A stretch of 64,000 bases of DNA from contig VYZB01000388.1 of assembly GCA_013397455.1 (NCBI GenBank), forward strand, positions 4,309-68,308, written 5' to 3'. Shown piece after piece: positions 26,690 through 39,869 of this stretch (positions are counted from its first letter, which is position 1; the number at the start of each line of letters is the position of its first letter). Under the pieces are notes generated by a model. The model was not told where the DNA came from. It made no database searches and worked only from the letters and a program-made list of their open reading frames with translations. A program made the position numbers and the translations under genes. Origin of the DNA: Crotophaga sulcirostris (taxonomy: Eukaryota; Chordata; Aves; Cuculiformes; Crotophagidae).

Positions 26690-28413
26690 GGAAGGTGGAA
26701 TAAGTGTCTGCGATAACCCTTTGCGAGCCTCTAAAGAGCGCTTCTGAAACCCAAAATACAGCCAAGGTGTCCATTTCAGCTAACTGCAGGTTCTGCATTT
26801 CCTCTTGGTAAAATTCACTTTCCTTTGCTGACATAAAGCAGTTGTTACACTTACTAGCTGGTAACACTCAGTTACTAAATAGGTTTTCCACCACAGTTTC
26901 TCTAGCCAGAAGGTTCCTGCGGCTGTTTCATCAGTATTAAGGAGCATCAGGCAGGCGTTGTGATTGCACAGAGGTGCTAGCAAAGACCCTACTGCTTGAT
27001 TGAAGTCTGCAGCCTTACTGCTTTTGCTAGCAAAAAAAGCTTGGTGGACTGTAACTGGCAGCAGCCCCAGGGGATGGGCTGTGCCATGAGGCTCAGTGAC
27101 AAACAGGAGGAGGGAGGGCAGAGCCGAAGCTGACAAACCAGCTGCCATTTCTCCATTGCTTGGCAATGTTTCTTGTTCAACCTTCAGGGTAGCACAAACT
27201 GAAAAATGAGCTCAGGTAGGGTTTGCTGCCAGGCACTGACTAGCCCTGCAGATGATGCAGTGGCAGCAGATGCTGCCCAGGAGGCAGCTGCTGCTTTACG
27301 GAGTGAACATCTGAGCTCTTCTGGCTTGCTTAAGCAAGTGTCTTTAAGTTGAAGTATCATATGGTCACACAGCCCCTGCTGAAGCTGGGAGATCATCACA
27401 GCCAGACAAAATGCTGTTTTCCTCGCTTGGGCTCTCAGGGAGCTGCTTTGCTTTTGTTGCAGTGGCAAAGGCGTAGATATAGGTTTGGTTTGGACCACAC
27501 CAGTCAGTATTTACAAACTAGACCTGGAGTTAGCTTTTCAACCAAAAATTATAAACTCACAGCAGGAGTCTCTGGGAGAAACTACACAAGCTGTACTATG
27601 CAGGAAGCCAAGATCAATGATCCTAGTGTTCAAATCTCCTTGCTTTTTTAGAAGTGCTCTTCTATGCTTTAACAATAATTGAAGAGATCCAAAGCAATTT
27701 TCCTCTTTCAGGAATGAGATACTAATAATGGGGAACTGAAGCAAGAAGACAGCAAATGATTAAACTGATAATAGTGAAGGGTTGTTATGTATTTGTTATC
27801 ATGCAGGGTACATTATCATTAGTGCTCACAATATGACCCTGTCTTACCCTGGTACTTTGTATGGATTTCCATATGAAGTCATTTAACCTTCCTGCAGCTC
27901 TTAGGAAAATACAGGTGTATGTGCAGGGTCTATCACCAACTCGTGAAGGTGATCCACTATTTCTGTGGAGTTTAGTGATGATATCAGATTTTCATAACCC
28001 CGTCACTCACTGGGTCATGTTTGGATTCTGTGTTTACATTGGAGTAGATAGGAAAAGGAACAGAGATCTTTGTGTTTTATCTGGCTTATTTGAAAGGTCA
28101 TCATGCACTACTTTCTTACACAATGAACAGCATCTGGGTATCCACAACAGTTTTTGCAGTGATCAGCTCCAAAACTGGACTCAGGTGACCTTGGCAGCTC
28201 TGAGCTGAGCTGAGAACTCTATATATTCTTCCATGTTAAAAAGCGATACAGTTTTCAAGTAAATTTCATTTTAAATAGTTGCTATATTCACTTTGTATAT
28301 TATAGAAGATCTCTGTAATCTGCATTTATATCACTGTGCGTCTCAGTCTCTCTCAAACTTGACCCAATTTAGCCTTTCCATGCTTTATTTAACAGAAATA
28401 TCATTATACAATC

Positions 28414-28460
28414 AGGCATGCTAAGGCACAAAGTAGTTAAGTGACTTGCTCAAAGTAAAA
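28414..28460 (+). repeat. Possible ancient CORE-SINE (MIR-like) relic
   Basis: 'AAGGCACAAAGTAGTTAAGTGACTTGCTCAAAGT' follows the well-known conserved core of MIR-type SINEs (a GGTTAAGTGACTTGCCCAAGG-like core). Such relics are present at low level in bird genomes. Only the core is readable. Confidence 0.45.
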
Positions 28461-29945
28461 ACTCCATAAGAAAAAAAGAATACAGAGAAAAAAACCTGCT
28501 CTTTCTGTCCACAGAAACCATACAATTGGTTTCCTTTTGTATGCAGTCTTGAAATAGAGAACAATACTTTTGTGTGTTTTAATGCACTGCCTGCCATAGT
28601 ACAACATGCAGGGAGATCAGCTCTGCACTCCAGCTTAAGCCTGTGGAAAATACTGAATATGCAAGTGTAAATATAGGCAGAATTTGACTGCTTTTCTTAA
28701 CAAGGGGAGGCCAGGCTCCTGGAGTCTGCAAGTCTGTGAAAAGCTGCAGGGAATCAACATACTCCCTCAGCCTGCTGTAGATAACACCCTGCCATCCATG
28801 CCAGCCTCTGAAATCTTTCCACTAAAAAACTGTGCCCTGGGGTTTGGTTGGTGTTGGTTTGTTGTTTGGGTTTTTTAAATCAGTCCTGTGACTGCATAGG
28901 GATGACAAAACTATGCAGTTATGAAGTGACCAGTTTCAACACAAAGGCTTTTATACCTGCTAGCCCTTATGAACTTCAGGGCTCAGGCACTGGGTCTGGG
29001 CAAGAGCTGAAAATAAACCCAGCAGAGCAAGGCAGCTCTCTAACTATACTCAGAGCATTGTTGAGTTTGGTTTGAGCTGATCAGCTGGTTTCACAGTCTA
29101 CTTTTGAACACATTTATTCTGTAAATACATATCCCCAGTAAAAGTGGCTTTTGTAAGTAAGCTTCAGTCACATGGGACTGCATCACTTTGCTGTGATCAA
29201 ATACAGATTGTCCCAAGGAGGAACAGGAATACTTAGCAATACTGCCTCTATTGTTAGCTATGTCATCGTATAATTATACTTAAATAGTGACTGCCTACCT
29301 GTCCTGCTGGTGAGGACACATATACAGAAAGGAAGGTCCCAGTGTGGTTCTCAGATAACCTCTGTCTGAGATTTGTAGGAAGTTCCCATTTCTGTTCTCC
29401 TTACTGCCATGTTCCTGCTCTCTGTAACTGGTTAGTCATGCCATATTTGTGCATGTACCCAACAAGAGCTCATGGCAGTGCATGTGGCTCAAATTCCTTC
29501 CACTGTGCCCTGCTCAGCCTGTCCGGCTGCAGAGTCACCTCATTCTCTTCCTTCCCCTTCTCCTCTTCCTTCTCTCCTTTCCAGGCCTGGGGAAGAAGCT
29601 CTGCAAGTATGGGAGAAGGAGAAACTAAAATAGCTGTGCAGATCAATAATTTACATTCCTAGTTGCAACATGGTTCTAAGCACCACATGTTTTTCTCCAA
29701 GAAAGGTTCCCCACCACCACTCATGGTGGCTTCACACTTGCCAGCCCTTGAAAGGCTTGGTGATTGAGTTCTTAAACAAAGCTGGCCAATTTTGTAACCC
29801 TTAAAAGCTCTGTAATTCAGGTGTTGATCAGCATGGGAACCAGAGCTCTTGAAGCTGCTCATGCCTGGTCCAGTGGTGCAGTACGCAGGTGTGTGAGCTG
29901 GGCCTTACGATATCTCTGCACTCTGCAAAATAAAGCTTCTCTTCC

Positions 29946-30003
29946 TAAATGAGGAAGCCGAGGCACTGACACTGAGTGACCTTCCCCCAAGCTGATGGCA
30001 GAG
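29946..30003 (+). repeat. Possible ancient CORE-SINE (MIR-like) relic
   Basis: 'AATGAGGAAGCCGAGGCACTG' followed by 'GAGTGACCTTCCCCCAAGCTGATGGCAGAG' resembles the MIR core order (ATGAGGAAACTGAGGC, then a GTGACTTGCCCAAGG-like segment). It is diverged and has no clear ends. Confidence 0.4.
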
Positions 30004-30840
30004 GACTATCTTGTTCATATTGTGCTTTATTTCCACATCTTAGTCCACTAACCTACTCTCTTGGGACTTTGTCTGGGTCCAGAATCTATCCAAATTCCCA
30101 CACTCGTGTATTATGTTTTCTGATGCTTTTTACCTAAACATAACTTCTGGCATTTATAGCTGATTATAGAGAGCTCCTACATTGTCCATCATGATTGCAA
30201 AAACTAGATAGGCACACAGACAAGAACCAAGAGAGAAGACAGCTTGATAAAGGACAGTTAATGAAATAAGTTAGTCAAATAATTTTTCATTAGACTTTAA
30301 AAATACATTTTCTGATTATAGCAGTGCACCTCTGGTGATACAAGTTTTTGTCAACACAATCAATATTCATGTGGAGCCAACATGACTTCTTAAATGGCAT
30401 TTGAAACCTGGCCAGATGCTTTACTAAGGAAAGAAAACACTTGCCCCCTGACTCTCCTGCACAGGCTCCTGCTGGCACCGCAAATATATTCGGCTTGCAA
30501 GTTCAGAGCACGCTAGAACAGAATCTCATGGACATTAGTGAGGTTGCAGCTGGGAAGCAGGCACTAGTGATGGTGCAAAGACTATGTGTTCAGTCCAGTT
30601 CTGGGAGAGAAGATTGTCACCATCACTGAGGTGAGAAGTGTGTGGGTACATGGTGTGAGCAAAAGGGATGTATTACACAAACCCACATAGCTTTTTGTGT
30701 GTCCCCATGTGATCAAAAGTAATCATGAGAAAAAAAGTGAAGGAAATCAATTCCTGGAAATGCTCAGCACAATTTGGGTTGGTCATCACAGGACCTGAGA
30801 CAGACATGGCCAGCTGGACCCCTACAGTGCTCCAGATGAA

Positions 30841-30960
30841 GATCATAGAATCATAGAATTTTTTAGGTTGGGAAAGACCTTTAAGATCATTGAGTCCAAC
30901 TGTTAACCTAACACTGTCATGTCCACCACTAAATCATGTCTCTAAGCACCAAGATCTACT
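30841..30960 (-). mobile_element. CR1 LINE, short 3' end, minus orientation
   Basis: The + strand starts with ATCATAGAATCATAGAATT, two copies of the reverse-complemented CR1 terminal repeat, then 'GGTTGGGAAAGACCTTTAAGATCATTGAGTCCAAC' and 'CATGTCCACCACTAAATCATGTCTCTAAG', the usual CR1 tail order. It is severely 5'-truncated, about 120 bases long. Confidence 0.92.
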
Positions 30961-33900
30961 AATTTCTGTTTTCTTTGCCTTTTTGGAGGGAATAGTTTAG
31001 CCAGTCAATCTCCTATCACTTCTATATCACATGAAAGAAATGACTGGTATCAAGCTGTCTTACAGTTGTGTCAGAAATCTTCCCCAGAGCGCAGTAAAAC
31101 ATCGCTTTCCTCTTCCATCATCAAAATAAATCAATAACTGTGCTCAAATTCTCAGCTTTTTCTTCTCTCTTTATTAAGTGCTGCTACATGAGATGGTGAT
31201 ATACATTTAGAAAGCAAATGAGCACCTTGTCACACAAAGGCAAATCACAAGCTTTATTTACCCAGATATCTGTTGTTCATATCACCAGTTCAGGTAAATC
31301 TCAAGGATTATAAGGGTTTTTTTGCCATGTGGGAGAAATCTGGGATACAGTGGTGTCTGGAATGGTACAGGAGGGAGAAAAGGGGTGGATGCAAATGCCA
31401 GCAAAAATTAGATGGAATATACTAGTACTACAGATGGTTTAGAAGACTTCAGATGTTTGAAGGAAGACTTTTTAACACCCAAAAGCGTAAAACATTTGGG
31501 AAATAAATTTAATTTTCATGGCATTTTAAAATGACTTAGACGCATTGATGCAAGAATTGCAGAGTTGTGTTTGAAGACATGTTATTTAGAAATGTACGAT
31601 CTATTTTTCTTCTATAAACATATCAAAAGTAATGTAATTCATGTTCCAAACAGAAAATCCTTCTTATTGTGCTCATTTAATTAATAGTTATCTATTTGGT
31701 GTATATTATGACCTCTTAGTGAATTTTTTCTTCCTTTTCATGACCCGTAGCACATTTTATCCCCTCAAGATACCTAGTTAGTTCAATAGTAACAAAATAT
31801 TCTGTTTACCTGCAGTTTGAATAACCAGTGTATTGTGGCAGGACTGAAATACAGTAGAAAGAAAATGGCATAGGAATGAGGAAGCGTATGTGATAATAAT
31901 CAGATTAGGAGCCCCATTAGCACTGAGCAGGCTACTGTAGTTTTCTCTGAGAACCTGTGAGTTGTCAGTCCCTTAGGCATCTTTTATCTGGATGAGCTCT
32001 AATGCATATTGGCAGGCCCTACATATTAAATACATCCAGCTTCTTGATTTTATTCAGACGAGTACTTATCAAAACAACACATCTCTCAGCTGAAAGAAAT
32101 CCCTGCTCTATTAATGGCGTATCTGGTACCCTTTTTACTCTTATCACCATGAAATCAGGACTTGTAGGGTTACTGCAGGAAACAGAACATGTCTCACAAA
32201 CATAAAACATGAACTGCATCAGCTTCAAGATTGAGAAGGAAAAAGCTGAGTGCTTCAGAGCCCTGCTTGCTTCCTTCTTACAATTTCATCTGCTTAATAT
32301 GCAGAGCATTTATCTCGACAAATTTTCCAATTTGTACTGCTGTCTCCTGCTTTTCTTTAATATAATCGTGAGGAGCCACTTTGGCGTGTGTGTAAGTATT
32401 AGGCTTAATGGAAACATTAGTGTCGCTATTGCTGGAGGTGGGAATGACCACAATACTCCAGGGAAATAAGAAATGGAGACAGTTTGCCAGCTCAGCTCTC
32501 CTTCAGATGGAGGTGGCTCTCTAGTATTCAAGGATTAGCACAGGATTTCTTTGCCCCATACTGCCAGCTCCAGTTGAGCTGGGTCTGGCTTTGCTGATAA
32601 GCAAATATTGATGTTGAACAGAGACAGTCCAAAAAATGCCTCTCTAAGCTCATTGACAAGTGGATATTACCACTGAGACAACACTGTGGCCATTAGGTGC
32701 CAACAGGATTTCCACAGTAAGAATGAAATGAGGAAATAATGTATTGCTTCCGAGAAGCAGCTCATAGTAATTTGTTCTTGAGGGTATTAAAGCCATAGAG
32801 CATTATCATAACACTCAGATTTATTTTTCACTAGAAAATTTTTCACTATTGTTCATGGCTTTAGTCATCTTCCTTTGCAATTTATTTGAAAGCCTGATGA
32901 ACTTACAATGGCATTTTGTCATTTTAGAGTCTTTTTTTTTCCTTTTTCTTTTCCTCAGCTGCAATTAGGAAATAACAGACAAAAGGGGAAACGGACTAAC
33001 TTGTTTTCTGTGCTGGGTGTAGCTCTTGAGAAATGGTACCTTTTCCACTCAATTTGGTATGCACACAACCATTATCTTCAGGAGCAGATAAGGCAAGTGG
33101 CAAGCCCTCAGTGGTGAAACTGCTACATAGAAAGAACTGGCAGCTTTGCAATATAGAAAAAAAAATAAGATTCGTAAAACCTAGACTTTTCCAGTTAAAT
33201 AGCCATACAAGAAAGGAGAGAGAATTTTTTTAAGGTCTGCAAGAATGCAGCAATAAGACAAGAGAGTTGTTGCACCTTAATGAAACATGTTGATCACTGT
33301 AAAGTGATCCATTTCTGACAAAGAGGCTTCCTGGCATCTCTGAGGATCTCTCTAAATAGAGAAATTGGACGCACAAGACAAGGTTTCTTGCAAAAATCCT
33401 CAAAAAGCACATTTCCAAAAGGAAATCACTGCTGCTGTGAAAAGTAATACTGAGTTTGCGAAGCAAGTGAAATTCTGGTGAGCAACTTGCACACAACATG
33501 GAATTCAGACTCTGGTTAGCATCATTGTCCTGACAGCATGCTGTCTCCACTCCTCTGCCCTGCCACCCCCTCCAGCTGCAGGGTCCTGATTCCTTGCAAC
33601 CACCTCAAAGAGACAGTATGGTTCTGCTGGTGTCAGTCATAGCGGATACATGATTTCCAGAAGTGTCTCTAGCACTGGGATGCACAATCCCCAAAGATTT
33701 TAATCAAAATTTGTGCTGTAGCTTTACATGATTTGGAAAATTCCTGCCAGCATTTACCTCAGAGTTGTATGGCATTGGTGATGGTTAGGAAAGCTCTCTG
33801 CAAACTGAACATGTGCATGAAAATTCTCTATTTTCCTCTGTTCTATGGGATGAGATACAGTCTTTCCAACCCTTATGCTTTTTGTATGTGCTTCAAGTTC

Positions 33901-36900
33901 ACAAAATCTGAGGGGTTTGGAGGGTATCTTTTTCCTTTTCTTTCTCTGACTCCTATAGTTTTAATTTCCTGATTTATGGAATTTCAGCTTGCACTGAAAA
34001 ATACCAAGAAATGTTTGAACATGTGAGCCTCTTGAATCCAAAACTGTGGCAAGTGAGGTAAAGACCCAACAAAAGTTCTAACTAACTTCAGAACCATTTT
34101 TTTAAATTCTGCTTTCAATTCTTCCGAAGAAATGTCAAGCTATGCCAAACTTTGTCAAGCTTGGGAATGTTGAAGCCATTCAGGGTGAAACACTGAAAGC
34201 TTAACAATAATAGATAATCCCTTGCTTTCCTCTTTTTGAAAATATGTATGGAAAGCCATCCAACTGGATTTAGTACTCTCAACATGGCTGTCCTTCCACA
34301 GAAGTCCACTCACACATTGTGTCAATATATCTGAATGCAGAAAGAGACTCATGGAAATAACTTAAAACTTGAATGTGTGCTGAAGGCTATCCACAAAATG
34401 AATGGGAGAATTATCAGTAAGTGGCTGTTGCCAGGTGAGGAGCATCCCCTTATCTTTCCATCCACTGTGGCACAGAAGTAAGTGTGCAGTCCCTTGCAGC
34501 AAAGTGGGAGGATAATTGCTCCATTTTGGTTTTCCATCTCAACACCCACATCATTGCTCTGTTGAGGCTGTCAGGAGCAGGAATCAGATGCATGCTGGCA
34601 TGGTTGTGTCAGTTCATTACCTGACGGCACAGATAACAAGCTCAGGGGAAATCTAAGCATGGTTAACAGATATCACCCAATTGAGTTTGATTCCCTCTGG
34701 ATTCTAACGCATATTACAAAGTAACACGACAAGAGGTTTAAGTGAACGTTTTGTTCTTGTTTTCTAACACATGTCAACAGGTTTTCTGAGATAACTTGCA
34801 TCTCTGTGAAGTATATCCTTGAGAAAAAACAGGCTGCTGTCAACGTGCTAAGGGAGCAGATTGCTTACCCTCCCTTGCCCTTCTGAAAATATCAGCCAGG
34901 AAGTTCAACTGCATGTTACAAAGGGGCTGATGGTGCCAGCCTCTTTGCTGTTGTTTTCAAGGTTTGCTTTAATTGACCTTCCTCTTGCTTCATTTAGTTG
35001 CTCAGATAATTTCCTTTTGATGCCCTGACTGTTCTCTCTTTGTTTGGATCTCCACATGTTCCTGCGTTGTCTTTTGGTTAAGCTGGTTCCTGCTTACTTC
35101 CTCCCTTTCTGCTTGTGCTTTCTCCTCCTCCTTCTCTCCCTTTCTCTTCTGCTTGCTCTTTTTCCTCAGGACTCACTCATTCTCCTATGCCTCGTTTATT
35201 ATTTCCACATCCTGAAATACAGCCCTGTTCTCTGACCTGCAGCTCCACAGCCCAGATGCCCACTGTTTTCCCAGATAGCTTTCAGGAGCATCTGTTTCAC
35301 ACAGCAGCAGATTACTCCTGCATGGTGGGAGGCAGCTGCTGTATTGCATCTTAAGGAACTCAACAGGAGCTACTGCCTTGCCTGGAAGCAGCCTGTGGGC
35401 TGTATTTCTGCTGTGTAGGGGTCTACAGGCCTTCCTATGGGCAGGTTCATGCCTGGCACAGCATTAAGTAGGTGGCTTGTCTCCATGTGAGCCATAGGAA
35501 AACACTAGTGTACACAAAGACAAGGTACAACTTGGTGGTGTAGAGTCAGCAGCTCTTCTACCCATAGCTCTTGAGTGCCAAAATACCACTTAGCAGATTT
35601 GTCTTACTTCTGAAGGAGGTGTTGGCTCATGGCTTTTTTTGAAGTTACAGCCTCACATGCCTTCCAGGATAGGATCTGTACATACACCAATGGATGCTGT
35701 GCTGCATGAGAGATGCATGCCGTGCGAGCTGCACAGAACCAAATTTGGCCTGAGGCACTGAGCCCTCAGGATGTCCACAGGGAGTTTCAAGCAGTCGGAA
35801 AATGAAGTCCTAGCCTACTCAGCCTGTGCCTGTATGAAAATGCATACTGCTGAAAGTTAAATATTACAACAGCAAGTGTACATGATGCAGAAGTAGACCA
35901 TGAGACTTTGCACTAAGCCAAGGAATCTGATAGTGGTTCTCACTGCTTCCTTTGCAGAGATTATCTCCTCTGTGGCACCACTAGTGGCAATCAATAAATT
36001 GATACAGCAAAGCCACCGATAACTTAATTATTTAAAAAATATAAAGTCTATTTTAATTATATTGCCAATCTTATTAGAAAAATATGTGTATTGAGAGGAG
36101 GACAGTCTGTGCCATCACTTTGACAAAACCAAAGTCAAAGTTTCTGGTGGTTTTGCCATCCCCCATTCCAGAGTAGAGCCAGGTGTTACTGCCTGCTGTC
36201 AGCAGTGTCATCCTGTTTGAATTTAGCCTCCATGTGCTTTGCTGGAGGTAGATTTCCCTGTGACATCAGCCACGTAGGTTTTCTCTCCTTCCTTCCTGAG
36301 CCAAGGGCACACAGCCCAGTCTTCACAGCAAGCAGAGACAGTGCCAGCCAGCAGAGGGAAGGGCCAGCCTCAGAGCAGCGTCCCAGATTCTCTGGACAAG
36401 AGTTTTGACAGCTCCCAGTGTTTCCTGGGCAACATCATGCACTTCCAAACATCTGGTGGAAAAAATAATGAGTCACTTTAAATATTGCTGTTTAAAAGGG
36501 TGCAAGACCTGAGTGGTTATGGCCTTGCAAGAAGTATGATGAATTGTTTATTGTAAACAGCACACTGAAGGGCACAGTTTGAGAAGCTCTGTTGCAGAGG
36601 AAATCTGTGTGCCTTCCAGGCACATCACGGGGTACTCTGGCCCTTCCCAGCCCTAGGACACGCTATGCCATATGCCTCCATGTCTTTTTTCCACAGTGCA
36701 GGGTAGAGAAGAGATATTTGTCTGTTGCTTTATGTGCTGATGCATTGCAAGGAGCCCATGTTCTATTGAAAGTGCAAATCTCACAGAGGAGGAAGCAGCC
36801 ATGCAAGCGCCTTGCAGTGGAGCAGAAACAATTTCAAGAACATGCAAGACCTGCTGGACCCTGTCCCAAGGATACTGGCTTGTGAAAAGAGCCTTGTCTA

Positions 36901-39368
36901 GGCTGTATGGCTGGGGCCAGGTTCCCTCCCGTGGCTGAGAGCTGCCACAGCAGGAACCCGCAGCTCTCAGTGATGCTGTTCGCAGCGTAGAAGGGGCAGG
37001 CATCTCATGCTGAAACTACTGCTTCTGAGACTGGTATCGAAATTACATCCCACCTCTTGCCAGTTAACACCAAGCTCCTCAGAGAAGTCCACCTAATTGA
37101 TGCACACAGTAATGAGATACTCATGTGGGGCCCTTCTAACAGCAGACTGATCTCTTGGATGCTCCTCTTAACCAGGACTGGACCTGCTCTTGAGTGGACT
37201 GTCATTAAAGTGAGGGGATTTTTCTTATTTGTGTGATGTAAGGTAGAAAACACAGGTTCCTGAGCAGAGGGCAGCACAACCCGTAGTATATGAATCCCTC
37301 GAAGTCTTTGTAGGCTCTACTGCTCTGGTCATCCTGGACAAGTAACAGTGGATGGCTCTGTGCTGATGCAGTTACTGCGGTCGGACATGAGTAGACCAGG
37401 CGACGTGTCAGTGTATATATGAGGTGCACAGCTAGGTCTTAATTCATGGATACTATATGTTACCTCCTTTTGGAACAACTGCTACATCAGCAGTAAGTGC
37501 TACTGAAGTGCTCACCAGCGCACGTGTTTGCTGATGTTGTGCAGTCACCCGGCATGCCAGAACTGGGCGGGAAGGCAGCACAATGCCTCAAGATACCTTA
37601 TCAACTGTAAATGTGGCAGGAAGTCATTAAAGATTTCCTGAGCTATTCCCTGGGAAAAGACTAACTCCAGGCCCCAGCAAATTCAGGGGATTTGTACTGC
37701 CAGGGCCGTAAAATCAACAGAAAAATTGGTCTAATAAGCCAATGTCAGCAGCTTCAGCAGGGAACCCTCTGTTACAGACAGATTCTATGCCCACAGAGTC
37801 AGGGTGGTGATGGATGACAAGATCTGGGGGACATGTGCCAAAAGGATCTTTGTAGTTCACTTACTTCAGGCAGGCTCATTCAAGCCTCCCTGTGGGTCTC
37901 GGGACTAAGAGAGGTACGGACAAGACAGGTCTGAATCCTTAGACTCTAAAACTCTGTAAATCGCTATAGATGAAAATAAACGTCAGCTTATTTTAAGAAA
38001 TCTGTTTGGTCGCTCCATGAGCTGTCAGCCACAGCTCCAGGAGGGTGATCCACAGATGCCAGGCTTTCTTCAACCAACTGGGAAAAGACAGTTTCCTACC
38101 ATCAGGCAGCAATCAGAGACTGGGACAAGAGCATGAGCAGTGAGGGAGGCCCAATCAGGCAGGTGAAGGCAAGGAGCTCCAGTGTTTGTAGGGGGTTCTT
38201 TCAAAAAGACTTGAAGGAAGTTGATGATATCAAGAATTCATGTGGCTCATCTCTCTTGATGTATGGGATAATTTTCACTTTGATTGCTGCAGACATACCT
38301 GTCTTGAAAAACATTTATGTTTTATCAGCAATATGTTTCTTTTTTTTTTCCCTAAATCTCACCAACCAACCTCTGGTCAAGGCTCAAACGTCTCAGCAGA
38401 TAAAAGGTCTTGGGGAATTACTGTGGAAATCTCATTTCCGGGCTGTGCCTATAGGTGAAATTTTTTTTTAAATCTAATTACTAAGTCTGTTGTTTAACTG
38501 CTGAAAAACTTATTGTTCTGGGTAAAACCAAAGGATTCATTCTATGGACAAGAGAAAAGAGCCAGACAGTTATATTTTCATAGTGTTCATTTTCTCACTG
38601 AAAAAGATGAGCAGAGTAAGAGACTTTTCTTCTTAAAATAAAACAAAACAATACAGCAACACAAAAAAAAAGAAAATATGCAACAATTAGAGAGCCAAAT
38701 TTTTAATTTTGAGTACCTGCAAAAATCCTACAAGTGAACTTGCAAAAGCAGGTAGCAACCACCATAATGCACCTGCCTCAAAGTCTAATTTTGAGTGCAG
38801 GGAGCAGCAGGGACAGAAACAAATAGTTTGAACCTGCCATTAAACTTGATCCAGATGCATATGGAGATTTCTCTACAACTTATTTTCTACATACTATTTG
38901 AATTTAGGATGCTTGTTCTTTAAATTCAGAACCTTGCTTACGAGCGTGCCAAGGTTGATACAACTTTTTCTCCTATTGGATAATTTGCTGGTTATTCTGT
39001 AACAAATGTGTTATTCCCAACACAAAAAAAAAAATAGCAGAAATAAGCTGTCACTCTTTTGAATTTTTTCATTTACAGTCAGAATAGTGTTTCTTTCTCC
39101 ACTGTGAAGAGTTATAGAATTATTAGTCCCTAAGCTAATGCAAGCTGATCTACCCTGAACACAAAGTGTTTTGGGATGAGAGCGTGCCATGAAACATACT
39201 TTGCCCTATCTGTTTGGCTGTACCAGTGTAGCATTCTGCATAGAAACCAGTAATCCTTTTCCCTCTCATTGTTGATTAAGGTACCCATTTAAAAGGCCAG
39301 AAGAGTTTGTCTCATGTCAGAGTCACAGTACAAATCTCACATCTATGTCTTTTATTCTCTTCCCACAG
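30961..39368 (+). other. Noncoding region immediately upstream of the SYN3 coding exon
   Basis: No gene or repeat is confidently supported. Cryptic splice-acceptor-like pyrimidine tracts ending in CAG occur at 32931-32958 and 35096-35169. A segment around 37940-38110 with an AATAAA and some CpGs is unexplained. The region ends at the acceptor of the SYN3 first coding exon. Confidence 0.6.
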
Positions 39369-39552
39369 GAAAGAAAGAAAATATAGCTGAAAACCTAAGA
39401 CGTATTTCTCCAGTAGGATTTCAAAGGATAAAACCTGCTTGCCTGGACTGCAAGGAGGTACCCTACACATACAGAAGAACATTCCCTGGGACTGGTGACA
39501 CCATTGTTCAGCCTCTCTCTTGCCGAGAAGGGTTCCACACAAGGCTGCAACA
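39369..39552 (+). other. SYN3: SYN3 5'UTR portion of the first coding exon
   Basis: A pyrimidine-rich stretch ending in CCCACAG at 39368 is a good splice acceptor, so the exon carrying the SYN3 start codon probably begins at 39369 and is joined to an upstream noncoding leader exon. The 184 bases between the acceptor and the start codon contain no ATG, so the synapsin ATG is the first AUG in this exon. This implies that the promoter lies further upstream, possibly the CpG-enriched block near 18.1 kb. The acceptor is inferred from sequence only; transcription starting inside this exon cannot be excluded. Confidence 0.65.
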
Positions 39553-39869
39553 ATGAATTTCCTCCGGAGGCGTCTCTCAGACAGTAGTTTCGTGGCAAAT
39601 TTGCCCAATGGCTACATGATGGACTTGCAGCGCCCTGAGAACTCCACGAGCTCTCCGGTTTCTCCTGCCATGGAGAGAAAGCATCCACAGCCACTGCAGC
39701 CCTCACAGTCTTCCTCTACTGGCACAAGCATCTTCAGCTCCATCTCCAGTGCCATGAAGCAAACCACGCAAGCAGCTGCAGGACTAATTGATCACTCGAC
39801 CAGCCCCACTCCAACTGTGGCTCAGAAACCCAAGATCCTCCTGGTGATTGATGATGCACATACCGACTG
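39553..39869 (+). CDS. SYN3: Synapsin III, coding exon 1 (domains A, B and start of C)
   Basis: Synapsin III is a neuronal phosphoprotein on the cytoplasmic face of synaptic vesicles. It helps control vesicle pools and transmitter release and acts in early neuronal development. This exon encodes residues 1-105 and two bases of codon 106. Residues 1-22 carry the synapsin domain A signature: RRRLSDSSF places the PKA/CaMKI site at Ser9, followed by ANLPNGYM. Residues 30-88 form a Ser/Thr/Pro-rich linker (domain B) with STSSP and SPAMER, as in SYN3; SYN2 has a Pro/Ala-rich linker instead, and SYN1 starts MNY rather than MNF. Residues 92-106 ([15 protein letters not shown]) begin the ATP-grasp-like domain C. 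The start was chosen because it is the first ATG, has A at -3, and gives the conserved N terminus. The exon ends at a consensus GTAAGT donor after the second base of the Trp codon; reading straight on meets a stop at 39871. SYN3 rather than SYN2 is strongly favoured. Confidence 0.95.

Larger units (their letters stand above)
26690..30840 (+). other. Upstream noncoding region
   Basis: No gene is supported. Minus-strand frames next to the LTR (26780-27166 and 27184-27498) were examined for retroviral motifs and none were recognised. Two faint CORE-SINE-like relics lie at 28414-28460 and 29946-30003, and a pyrimidine tract is present near 29541-29581. Confidence 0.6.

Noticed and set aside
39520..39552. 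In-frame N-terminal extension of the SYN3 first exon
   Set aside because: It begins with a TTG, not an ATG; the conserved synapsin N terminus starts at 39553.
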